NCBI GenBank assembly: GCA_920105625.2
Contig: CAKKTE020000288.1
Span: 930,001-994,000, forward strand
DNA length: 64,000 nucleotides
Source of the DNA: Clusia tigrina
Taxonomy: Eukaryota > Arthropoda > Insecta > Diptera > Clusiidae
Reading direction: 5' to 3'
Part shown: one piece after another, positions 12,290 to 23,590 of the stretch
How the letters are laid out: each line of letters starts with the position of its first letter
Position numbering within the stretch: position 1 is the stretch's first letter
The notes under the pieces: generated by a model
What the model was told of the DNA's origin: nothing
Databases searched by the model: none
The model's input: the letters and a program-made list of their open reading frames with translations, nothing else
Program-made: the position numbers and the translations under genes

Positions 12290-14100
12290 GTAACAATAAA
12301 GTCCTCGAGCCTCTTGTCAATTTAAGCAATCGCTTAAAGCTATGCTACCTTTGAGTCCCAAATCAAACACTGATAAAACTTAAAATGGCCCTAACTTCTA
12401 TACGGTACGTCCTACACCTATCAAAGTTCGCAATATACAAATGCTTGCAACTTTTTACTTGAGCGTCATAAAACCTTGCAATTTTGTAACAATAAAGTAC
12501 TCGAGCCTCTTGTCAATTTAAGCTATCGCTCAGAGCTATGCTACCCTTCAGTACAAAATCAAACACTGATAAAACTTCAAATGGCCCTAACTTCTATACG
12601 GTACGTCCTACACCTATCAAAGTTTGCAACATACAAATGCTTGTAACTTTTTACTGGAGCGTCATAAAACCTTGCAATTTTGTAACAATAAAGTACTCGA
12701 GCCTCTTGTTAATTTAAGCTATCGCTCCAAGCTATGCTACTCTTGAGTCCCAAATGAAACACTGATAAAACTTCAAATGGCCCTAACTCCTATACGGTAC
12801 GTCCTACACCTATCAAAGTTTGCAACATACAAATGCTTGTACCTTTTTACTGGAGCGTCATAAAACCTTGAAATTTTATAACAGTAAAGTACTCGAGCCT
12901 CTTGTCAATTTAAGCTATCGCTCAAAGCAATGCTACCCTTGAGTCCCAAATCGAACACTGATAAAACTTCAAATGGCCCTAATTTCTGTACGGTACGTCC
13001 TACACCTATCAAAGTTTGCAACATACAAATGCTTGCAACTTTTTACTGGAGCGTCATAAAACCTTGAAATTTTATAACAGTAAAGTACTCGAGCCTCTTG
13101 TCAATTTAAGCTATCGCTCAAAGCTATGCTACCCTTGAGTCCCAAATCAAACACTGATAAAGCTTCAAATGGCCCTGACTTCTATACGGTACGTCCTACA
13201 GCTATCAAAGTATGCAACATACAAATACTTGCAACTTTTTACTGGAGCGTCATAAAACCTTGAAATTTTGTAACAATAAAATACTCGAGCCTCTTGTCAA
13301 TTTAAGCAATCGCTTAAAGCTATGCTACCTTTGAGTCCCAAATCAAACACTGATAAAACTTCAAATGGCCCTAACTTCTATACGGTACGTCCTACACCTA
13401 TCAAAGTTTGCAATATACAAATGCTTGTAACTTTTTACTTGAGCGTCATAAAACCTTGCAATTTTGTAACAATAAAGTACTCAAGCCTCTTGTCAATTTA
13501 AGCTATCGCTCAAAGCTATGCTACCCTTGAGTCCCAAATCAAACACTGATAAAGCTTCAAATGGCCCTGACTGCTATACGGTACGTCCTACACCTATCAA
13601 AGTTTGCAACATACAAATGCTTGTAACTTTTTACTGGAGCGTCATAAAACCTTGCAATTTTGTAACAATAAAGTACTCGAGCCTCTTGTTAATTTAAGCT
13701 ATCGCTCAAAGCTATGCTACTCTTGAGTCCCAAATCAAACACTGATAAAACTTCAAATGGCCCTAACTCCTATTCGGTACGTCCTACACCTATCAAAGTT
13801 TGCAACATACAAATGCTTGTACCTTTTTACTGGAGCGTCATAAAACCTTGAAATTTTATAACAGTAAAGTACTCGAGCCTCTTGTCAATTTAAGCTATCG
13901 CTCAAAGCAATGCTACCCTTGAGTCCCAAATCGAACACTGATAAAACTTCAAATGGCCCTAAATTCTATACGGTACGTCCTACACCTATCAAAGGTTGCA
14001 GCATACAAATGCTTGTAACTTTTTACTGGAGCGTCATAAAACCTTGAAATTTTGTAACAATAAAGTACTCGAGCCTCTTGTCAATTTAAGCAATGGCTTA
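12290..14100 (+). repeat. HOR domain 3: GTATGC / CTTGAGCG / CTAACTCC units
   Basis: The domain opens near 12301 with AAGTCCTCGAG and a GTTCGCAATATAC unit with ACTTGAGCG. It continues with CTTCAGTACAAAATC (12547), CTAACTCCTATACGG (12784, 13764), CTAATTTCTGTACGG (12980), GTATGCAACATAC units (13209) and CTGACTGCTATACGG (13568). It corresponds to 36.99-39.1 kb: up to about 13.1 kb the offset is 126 units, and after that it is 128 units, because the later copy has two extra monomers (near 37.9-38.3 kb). Confidence 0.75.
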
Positions 14101-17100
14101 AAGCTATGCTACCTTTGAGTCCCAAATCAAACACTGATAAAACTTCAAATGGACCTAACTTCTATACGGTACGTCCTACACCTATCAAAGATTGCAACAT
14201 ACAAATGCTTGTAACTTTTTACTGGAGCGTCATAAAACCTTAAAATTTAGTAACAATAAAGTACTCGAGCCTCTTGTCAATTTAAGTTATCGCTCAAAGC
14301 TATGCTACCCTTGAGTCCCAAATCAAACAGTGATAAAACTTCAAATGGCCCTAACTTCTATACGGTACGTCCTACACCTATCAAATTTTGCAACAAACAA
14401 ATGCTTGTAACTTTTTACTGGATCGTCATAAAACCTTGCAATTTTGTAACAATAAAGTACTCGAGCCTCTTGTCAATTTAAGCTATCGCTAAGAGCTATG
14501 CTACCCTTCAGTCCCAAATCAAACACTGATAAAACTTCAAATGGCCCTAACTTCTATACTGTACTTCCTACACTTCTCAAAGTTTGCAACATACAAATGC
14601 TTGTACCGTTTTACTGGAGCGTCATAAAACCTTGAAATTTTATAACAGTAAACTACTCGAGCCTCTTGCCAATTTAAGCTATCGCTCAAAGCAATGCTAG
14701 CCTTGAGTCCCAAATCGAACACTGATAAAACTTCAAATGGTCCTAACTTCTATACGGTACGTCCTACACCTATCAAAGGTTGCAGCATACAAATGCTTGT
14801 AACTTTTTACTGGAGCGTCATAAAACCTTGAAATTTTGTAACAATAAAGTACTCGAGCCTCTTGTCAATTTAAGCAATCGCTTAAAGCTATGCTACCTGT
14901 GAGTCCCAAATCAAACACTGATAAAACTTCAAATGGACCTAACTTCTATACGGTACGTCCTACACCTATCAAAGTTTGCAACATACAAATGCTTGTAACT
15001 TTTTACTGGAGCGTCATAAATCCTTGAAATTTAGTAACAATAAAGTACTCGAGCCTCTTGTCAATTTAAGTTATCGCTCAAATCTATGCTACCCTTGAGT
15101 CCCAAATCAAACAGTGATAAAACTTCAAATGGCCCTAACTTCTATACGGTACGTCCTACACCTATCAAAGTTTGCAACAAACAAATGCTTGTAACTTTTT
15201 ACTGGAACGTCATAAAACCTTGCAATTTTGTAACAATAAAGTACTCGAGCCTCTTGTCAATTTAAGCAATCGCTTAAAGCTATGCTACCTTTGAGTCCCA
15301 AATCAAACACTGATAAAACTTCAAATGGACCTAACTTCTATACGGTACGTCCTACACCTATCAAAGTTTGCAACATACAAATGCTTGTAACTTTTTACTG
15401 GAGCGTCATAAAACCTTAAAATTTAGTAACAATAAAGTACTCGAGCCTCTTGTCAATTTAAGCTATCGCTCAGAGCTATGCTACCCTTCAGTCCCAAATC
15501 AAACACTTTTAAAACTTCAAATGGCCCTAACTTCTATACGGTACGTCCTACACCTATCAAAGTTTGCAACATACAAATGCTTGTAACTTTTTACTAGAGC
15601 GTCATAAAAGCTTGAAATTTTGTAACAATAAAGTACTCGAGCCTCTTGTCAATTTAAGTTATCACTCAAAGCTTTGCTACCCTTGAGTCCCAAATCAAAC
15701 ACTGATAAAACTTCAAATGGACCTAACTTCTATACGGTACGTCCTACACCTATCAAAGTTTGCAACAAACAAATGCTTGTAACTTTTTACTGGAACGTCA
15801 TAAAACCTTGCAATTTTGTAACAATAAAGTACTCGAGCCTCTTGTCAATTTAAGCAATCGCTTAAAGCTATGCTACCTTTGAGTCCCAAATCAAACACTG
15901 ATAAAACTTCAAATGGACCTAACTTCTATACGGTACGTCCTACACCTATCAAAGATTGCAACATACAAATGCTTGTAACTTTTTACTGGAGCGTCATAAA
16001 ACCTTAAAATTTAGTAACAATAAAGTACTCGAGCCTCTTGTCAATTTAAGTTATCGCTCAAAGCTATGCTACCCTTGAGTCCCAAATCAAACAGTGATAA
16101 AACTTCAAATGGCCCTAACTTCTATACGGTACGTCCTACACCTATCAAATTTTGCAACAAACAAATGCTTGTAACTTTTTACTGGATCGTCATAAAACCT
16201 TGCAATTTTGTAACAATAAAGTACTCGAGCCTCTTGTCAATTTAAGCTATCGCTCAGAGCTATGCTACCCTTCAGTCCCTAATCAAACACTGATAAAACT
16301 TCAAATGGCCCTAACTTCTATACTGTACTTCCTACACTTCTCAAAGTTTGCAACATACAAATGCTTGTACCGTTTTACTGGAGCGTCATAAAACCTTGAA
16401 ATTTTATAACAGTAAACTACTCGAGCCTCTTGCCAATTTAAGCTATCGCTCAAAGCAATGCTAGCCTTGAGTCCCAAATCGAACACTGATAAAACTTCAA
16501 ATGGTCCTAACTTCTATACGGTACGTCCTACACCTATCAAAGGTTGCAGCATACAAATGCTTGTAACTTTTTACTGGAGCGTCATAAAACCTTGAAATTT
16601 TGTAACAATAAAGTACTCGAGCCTCTTGTCAATTTAAGCAATCGCTTAAAGCTATGCTACCTGTGAGTCCCAAATCAAACACTGATAAAACTTCAAATGG
16701 ACCTAACTTCTATACGGTACGTCCTACACCTATCAAAGTTTGCAACATACAAATGCTTGTAACTTTTTACTGGAGCGTCATAAATCCTTGAAATTTAGTA
16801 ACAATAAAGTACTCGAGCCTCTTGTCAATTTAAGTTATCGCTCAAATCTATGCTACCCTTGAGTCCCAAATCAAACAGTGATAAAACTTCAAATGGCCCT
16901 AACTTCTATACGGTACGTCCTACACCTATCAAAGTTTGCAACAAACAAATGCTTGTAACTTTTTACTGGAACGTCATAAAACCTTGCAATTTTGTAACAA
17001 TAAAGTACTCGAGCCTCTTGTCAATTTAAGCAATCGCTTAAAGCTATGCTACCTTTGAGTCCCAAATCAAACACTGATAAAACTTCAAATGGACCTAACT

Positions 17101-20100
17101 TCTATACGGTACGTCCTACACCTATCAAAGTTTGCAACATACAAATGCTTGTAACTTTTTACTGGAGCGTCATAAAACCTTAAAATTTAGTAACAATAAA
17201 GTACTCGAGCCTCTTGTCAATTTAAGCTATCGCTCAGAGCTATGCTACCCTTCCGTCCCAAATCAAACACTTTTAAAACTTCAAATGGCCCTAACTTCTA
17301 TACGGTACGTCCTACACCTATCAAAGTTTGCAACATACAAATGCTTGTAACTTTTTACTAGAGCGTCATAAAAGCTTGAAATTTTGTAACAATAAAGTAC
17401 TCGAGCCTCTTGTCAATTTAAGTTATCACTCAAAGCTTTGCTACCCTTGAGTCCCAAATCAAACACTGATAAAACTTCAAATGGCCCTAACTTCTATACG
17501 GTACGTCCTACACCTATCAAAGTTTGCAACATACAAATGCTTGTAACTTTTTACTAGAGCGTCATAAAACCTTGAAATTTTGTAACAATAAAGTACTCGA
17601 GCCTCTTGTCAATTTAAGCTATCGCTCAAAGCTATGCTACCCTTGAGTCCCAAATCAAACACTAATAAAGCTTCAAATGGCCCTGACTTCTATACGGTAC
17701 GTCCTACAGCTATCAAAGTTTGCAACATACAAATGCTTGTAACTTTTTACTGGAGCGTCACAAAACCTTGCAATTTTGTAACAATAAAGTACTCGAGCCT
17801 CTTGTCAATTTAAGCTATCGCTCAGAGCTATGCTACCCTTCAGTCCCAAATCAAACACTGATAAAACTTCAAATGGCCCTAACTTCTATACTGTACGTCC
17901 TACACTTCTCAAAGTTTGCAACATACAAATGCTTGTACCGTTTTACTGGAGCGTCATAAAACCTTGAAATTTTATAACAGTAAACTACTCGAGCCTCTTG
18001 CCAATTTAAGCTATCGCTCAAAGCAATGCTAGCCTTGAGTCCCAAATCGAACACTGATAAAACTTCAAATGGTCCTAACTTCTATACGGTACGTCCTACA
18101 CCTATCAAAGGTTGCAGCATACAAATGCTTGTAACTTTTTACTGGAGCGTCATAAAACCTTGAAATTTTGTAACAATAAAGTACTCGAGCCACTTGTCAA
18201 TTTAAGCAATCGCTTAAAGCTATGCTACCTGTGAGTCCCAAATCAAACACTGATAAAACTTCAAATGGACCTAACTTCTATACGGTACGTCCTACACCTA
18301 TCAAAGTTTGCAACATACAAATGCTTGTAACTTTTTACTGGAGCGTCATAAATCCTTGAAATTTAGTAACAATAAAGTACTCGAGCCTCTTGTCAATTTA
18401 AGCTATCGCTCAGAGCTATGCTACCCTTCAGTCCCAAATCAAACACTTTTAAAACTTCAAATGGCCCTAACTTCTATACGGTACGTCCTACACCTATCAA
18501 AGTTTGCAACATACAAATGCTTGTAACTTTTTACTAGAGCGTCATAAAAGCTTGAAATTTTGTAACAATAAAGTACTCGAGCCTCTTGTCAATTTAAGTT
18601 ATCACTCAAAGCTTTGCTACCCTTGAGTCCCAAATCAAACACTGATAAAACTTCAAATGGCCCTAACTTCTATACGGTACGTCCTACACCTATCAAAGTT
18701 TGCAACATACAAATGCTTGTAACTTTTTACTAGAGCGTCATAAAACCTTGAAATTTTGTAACAATAAAGTACTCGAGCCTCTTGTCAATTTAAGCTATCG
18801 CTCAAAGCTATGCTACCCTTGAGTCCCAAATCAAACACTAATAAAGCTTCAAATGGCCCTGACTTCTATACGGTACGTCCTACAGCTATCAAAGTTTGCA
18901 ACATACAAATGCTTGTAACTTTTTACTGGAGCGTCACAAAACCTTGCAATTTTGTAACAATAAAGTACTCGAGCCTCTTGTCAATTTAAGCTATCGCTCA
19001 GAGCTATGCTACCCTTCAGTCCCAAATCAAACACTGATAAAACTTCAAATGGCCCTAACTTCTATACTGTACGTCCTACACTTCTCAAAGTTTGCAACAT
19101 ACAAATGCTTGTACCGTTTTACTGGAGCGTCATAAAACCTTGAAATTTTATAACAGTAAACTACTCGAGCCTCTTGCCAATTTAAGCTATCGCTCAAAGC
19201 AATGCTAGCCTTGAGTCCCAAATCGAACACTGATAAAACTTCAAATGGTCCTAACTTCTATACGGTACGTCCTACACCTATCAAAGGTTGCAGCATACAA
19301 ATGCTTGTAACTTTTTACTGGAGCGTCATAAAACCTTGAAATTTTGTAACAATAAAGTACTCGAGCCACTTGTCAATTTAAGCAATCGCTTAAAGCTATG
19401 CTACCTGTGAGTCCCGAATCAAACACTGATAAAACTTCAAATGGACCTAACTTCTATACGGTACGTCCTACACCTATCAAAGTTTGCAACATACAAATGC
19501 TTGTAACTTTTTACTGGAGCGTCATAAATCCTTGAAATTTAGTAACAATAAAGTACTCGAGCCTCTTGTCAATTTAAGTTATCGCTCAAATCTATGCTAC
19601 CCTTGAGTCCCAAATCAAACAGTGATAAAACTTCAAATGGCCCTAACTTCTATACGGTACGTCCTACACCTATCAAAGTTTGCAACAAACAAATGCTTGT
19701 AACTTTTTACTGGAACGTCATAAAACCTTGCAATTTTGTAACAATAAAGTACTCGAGCCTCTTGTCAATTTAAGCAATCGCTTAAAGCTATGCTACCTTT
19801 GAGTCCCAAATCAAACACTGATAAAACTTCAAATGGACCTAACTTCTATACGGTACGTCCTACACCTATCAAAGTTTGCAACATACAAATGCTTGTAACT
19901 TTTTACTGGAGCGTCATAAAACCTTAAAATTTAGTAACAATAAAGTACTCGAGCCTCTTGTCAATTTAAGCTATCGCTCAGAGCTATGCTACCCTTCGGT
20001 CCCAAATCAAACACTTTTAAAACTTCAAATGGCCCTAACTTCTATACGGTACGTCCTACACCTATCAAAGTTTGCAACATACAAATGCTTGTAACTTTTT

Positions 20101-20800
20101 ACTAGAGCGTCATAAAAGCTTGAAATTTTGTAACAATAAAGTACTCGAGCCTCTTGTCAATTTAAGTTATCACTCAAAGCTTTGCTAACCTTGAGTCCCA
20201 AATCAAACACTGATAAAACTTCAAATGGCCCTAACTTCTATACGGTACGTTCTACACCTATCAAAGTTTGCAACATACAAATGCTTGTAACTTTTTACTA
20301 GAGCGTCATAAAACCTTGAAATTTTGTAACAATAAAGTACTCGAGCCTCTTGTCAATTTAAGCTATCGCTCAAAGCTATGCTACCCTTGAGTCCCAAATC
20401 AAACACTGATAAAGCTTCAAATGGCCCTGACTTCTATACGGTACGTCCTACAGCTATCAAAGTTTGCAACATACAAATGCTTGTAACTTTTTACTGGAGC
20501 GTCGCAAAACCTTGCAATTTTGTAACAATAAAGTACTCGAGCCTCTTGTCAATTTAAGCTATCGCTCAGAGCTATGCTACCCTTCAGTCCCAAATCAAAC
20601 ACTGATAAAACTTCAAATGGTCCTAACTTCTATACTGTACGTCCTACACTTCTCAAAGTTTGCAACATACAAATGCTTGTACCGTTTTACTGGAGCGTCA
20701 TAAAACCTTGAAATTTTATAACAGTAAACTACTCGAGCCTCTTGCCAATTTAAGCTATCGCTCAAAGCAATGCTACCCTTGAGTCCCAAATCGAACACTG
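14100..20800 (+). repeat. HOR domain 4: 9-, 6- and 8-monomer repeats with CACTTTTAAAAC units
   Basis: Diagnostics are CACTTTTAAAACTTC (15503, 17267, 18443, 20011), ACTAGAGCGTCATAAAAGC, GTTATCACTCAAAGCTTTGC, TAATCCTTG-type units (CATAAATCCTTG near 15015, 16779, 18347, 19525), CTGTGAGTCCC and CTACTCGAGCC with CTTGCCAATTT. Spacing of the CACTTTT unit is 1,764, 1,176 and 1,568 bp, so 9, 6 and 8 units. About 14.1-15.7 kb matches 15.9-17.4 kb at 1,764 bp, and about 17.19-18.39 kb matches 18.37-19.56 kb at 1,176 bp, with only a couple of substitutions (for example CTTCCGTCCC at 17251 against CTTCAGTCCC, and CCCGAATC at 19413). Related units return at 23.6-26.5, 39.5-40.2 and 42.6-45.7 kb. Confidence 0.8.
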
Positions 20801-22310
20801 ATAAAACTTCAAATGGCCCTAACTTCTATACGGTACGTCCTACACCTATCAAAGGTTGCAGCATACAAATGCTTGTAACTTTTTACTGGAGCGTCATAAA
20901 ACCTTGAAATTTTGTAACAATAAAGTACTCGAGCCTCTTGTCAATTTAAGCTATCGCTCAAAGCTATGCTACCCTTGAGTCCCAAATCAAACACTGATAA
21001 AACTTCAAATGGCCCTAACTTCTATACGGTGCGTCCTAAACCTATCAAAGTTTGCAACATACAAATGCTTGTAACTTTTTACTGGAGCGTCATAAAACCT
21101 TGCAATTTTGTAACAATAAAGTACTCGACCCTCTTGTTAATTTAAGCTCTCGCTCAAAGCTATGCTACCCTTCAGTCCCAAATCAAACACTGATAAAATT
21201 GCAAATGGCCCTAACTTCTATACGATACGTCCTACACTTATCAATGTTTGCAACATACAAATGCTTGTAACTTTTTACTGGAGCGTCATAAAACCTTAAA
21301 ATTTTGTAACAATAAAGTACTCGAGCCTCTTGTTAATTTAAGCTATCGGTCAAAGCTATGCTACCCTTGAGTCCCAAATTAAACACTGATAAAACTTCAA
21401 ATGGCCCTTACTTCTATACGGTACGCCCTACACCTATCAAAGTTTGCAACATACAAATGCTTGTAACTTTTTACTGGAGCGTCATAAAACCTTGAAATTT
21501 AGTAACAATAAAGTACTCGAGCCTCTTGACAATTTAAGTTATCGCTCAAAGCTATGCTACCCTTGAGTCCCAAATCAAACACTGATAAAACTTCAAATGG
21601 CCCTAACTTCTATACGGTACGTCCTACACCTATCAAAGTTTGCAACATACAAATGCTTGTAACTTTTTACTGGAGCGTCATAAAACCTTGAAATTTAGTA
21701 ACAATAAAGTACTCGAGCCTCTTGTCAATTTAAGTTATCGCTCAAAGCTATGCTACCCTTGAGTCCCAAATCAAACACTGATAAAACTTCAAATGGCCCT
21801 AACTTCTATACGGTACGTCCTACACCTATCAAAGTCTGCAACATACAAATGCTTGTAACTTTTTACTGTAGCGTCATAAAACCTTGAAATTTTGTAACAG
21901 TAAAGTACTCGACCCTCTTGTCAATTTAAGCTATCGCTCAAAGCTATGCTACCCTTGAGCCCCAAATCGAACAGTGATAAAACTTCAAATGGCCCTAACT
22001 TCTATACGGTACGTCCTACACCTATCAAAGTTTGCAACAAACAAATGCTTGTAACTTTTTACTGGAACGTCATAAAACCTTGCAATTTTGTAACAATAAA
22101 GTACTCGAGCCTCTTGTCAATTTAAGCAATCGCTTAAAGCTATGCTACCTTTGAGTCCCAAATCAAACACTGATAAAACTTCAAATGGCCCTAACTTCTA
22201 TACGGTACGTCCTACACCTATCAAAGTTTGCAACATACAAATGCTTGTAACTTTTTACTAGAGCGTCATAAAACCTTGAAATTTTGTAACAATAAAGTAC
22301 TCGAGCATCT
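20800..22310 (+). repeat. HOR domain 5, copy 1: GTGCGTCCTAAACC block
   Basis: Ordered markers are GTGCGTCCTAAACC (21030), CTCGACCCTCTTGTTAA with AAGCTCTCGC (21124-21152), ATCAATGTTTGC (21240), TATCGGTCAAAG (21346), CCCTTACTTC with GTACGCCC (21404-21426), CTCTTGACAATT (21520), AAAGTCTGCAAC (21831), CGAACAGTGAT (21967) and CGAGCATCTTG (22302). The same order appears at 26.9-28.2 kb (offset 5,878 bp, 30 units) and at 46.1-47.4 kb (offset 25,082 bp, 128 units). After GAGCATC this copy switches to CAGAGC...CTGCCC units, unlike the other two. Confidence 0.85.
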
Positions 22311-23590
22311 TGTCAATTTAAGCTATCGCTCAGAGCTATGCTGCCCTTCAGTCCCAAATCAAACACTGATAAAGCTTCAAATGGACCTGACTTCTATACG
22401 GTACGTCCTACAGCTATCAAAGTATGCAACATACAAATACTTGCAACTTTTTACTGGAGCGTCATAAAACCTTGAAATTTTGTAACAATAAAGTACTCGA
22501 CCCTCTTGTCAATTTAAGCAATCGCTTAAAGCTATGCTACTTTTGAGTCCCAAATCAAACACTGATAAAACTTCAAATGGCCCTAACTTCTGTACGGTAC
22601 GTCCTACACCTATCAAAGTTTGCAATATACAAATGCTTGCAACTTTTTACTTGAGCGTCATAAAACCTTGCAATTTTGTAACAATAAAGTATTCGAGCCT
22701 CTTGTCAATTTAAGCTATCGCTCAGAGCTATGCTGCCCTTCAGTCCCAAATCAAACACTGATAAAGCTTCAAATGGCCCTGACTTCTATACGGTACGTCC
22801 TACAGCTATCAAAGTTTGCAACATACAAATGCTTGTAACTTTTTACTGGAGCGTCACAAAACCTTGCAATTTTGTAACAATAAAGTACACGAGCCTCTTG
22901 TCAATTTAAGCTATCGCTCAGAGCTATGCTACCCTTCAGTCCCAAATCAAACAATGATAAAACTTCAAATGGCCCTAACTTCTATACTGTACGTCCTACA
23001 CTTCTCAAAGTTTGCAACATACAAATGCTTGTAACTTTTTACTAGAGCGTCATAAAACCTTGAAATTTTGTAACAATAAAATACTCAAGCCTCAGTCAAT
23101 TTAAGATATCGCTCAAAGCTATGCTACCCTTGAGTCCCAAATCAAACACTGATAAAGCTTCAAATGGCCCTGACTTCTATACGGTACGTCCTACAGCTAT
23201 CAAAGTATGCAACATACAAATACTTGCAACTTTTTACTGGAGCGTCATAAAACCTTGAAATTTTGTAACAATAAAGTACTCGAGCCTCTTGTCAATTTAA
23301 GCTATCGCTCAGAGCTATGCTACCCTTCAGTCCCAAATCAAACGCTGATAAAACTTCAAATGGCCCTAACTTATATACTGTACGTTCTACACTTCTCAAA
23401 GTTTGCAACATACAAATGCTTGTAACTTTTTACTAGAGCGTCATAAAACCTTGAAATTTTGTAACAATAAAATACTCAAGCCTCAGTCAATTTAAGCTAT
23501 CGCTCAAAGCTATGCTACCCTTGAGTCCCAAATCAAACACTGATAAAGCTTCAAATGGCCCTGACTTCTATACGGTACGTCCTACACCTA
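22310..23590 (+). repeat. Block 6: cluster with two 195-bp CTCAGTCAA monomers
   Basis: This block holds GTATGCAACATAC with AATACTTGC units, GCAATATAC units, CTGCCCTTCAG and CAAACGCTGAT units, and two monomers in which CTCTTGTCAA is replaced by CTCAGTCAA (at 23091 and 23482), each 1 nt short. The two lie 391 bp apart, so a two-monomer unit was duplicated. The same unit types appear at 37.9-38.3, 40.6-41.6, 47.6-48.0 and 49.6-50.0 kb. Confidence 0.75.
23088..23099 (+). other. CTCAGTCAA 195-bp monomer variant (one of seven)
   Basis: AAATACTCAAGCCTCAGTCAA replaces AAGTACTCGAGCC followed by TCTTGTCAA. TTG has become A (net -1), and the ScaI and XhoI sites are both lost. The same allele stands at 23482, 38182, 40925, 41316, 47780 and 49739; at 47780 it reads TACGCAAG. 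All seven share the linked changes, so they descend from one event. Confidence 0.9.

Larger units (their letters stand above)
3060..12290 (+). repeat. HOR domain 2: mosaic of 12-, 8- and 6-monomer repeats
   Basis: This domain is marked by units carrying TAGGGTACGTCCTACAGC, followed by CTCGGGCC and by ATACTGTACG plus CACTTCTCAAAG units; these trios stand near 3.78, 6.13, 8.48, 10.05 and 11.23 kb. Their spacings are 2,351, 2,349, 1,568 and 1,176 bp, that is 12, 12, 8 and 6 units allowing for small deletions. Other diagnostics are ACTGTAGCG units with AACAGTAAAG, CGAACAGTGATAAAAC, GCAACAAACAAATG with ACTGGAACG, and ACTAGAGCG followed by CAAACCTATGC. Most of the domain reappears at 29.3-37.0 kb. 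There are two small deletions, near 5891 and 7421. Confidence 0.85.
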
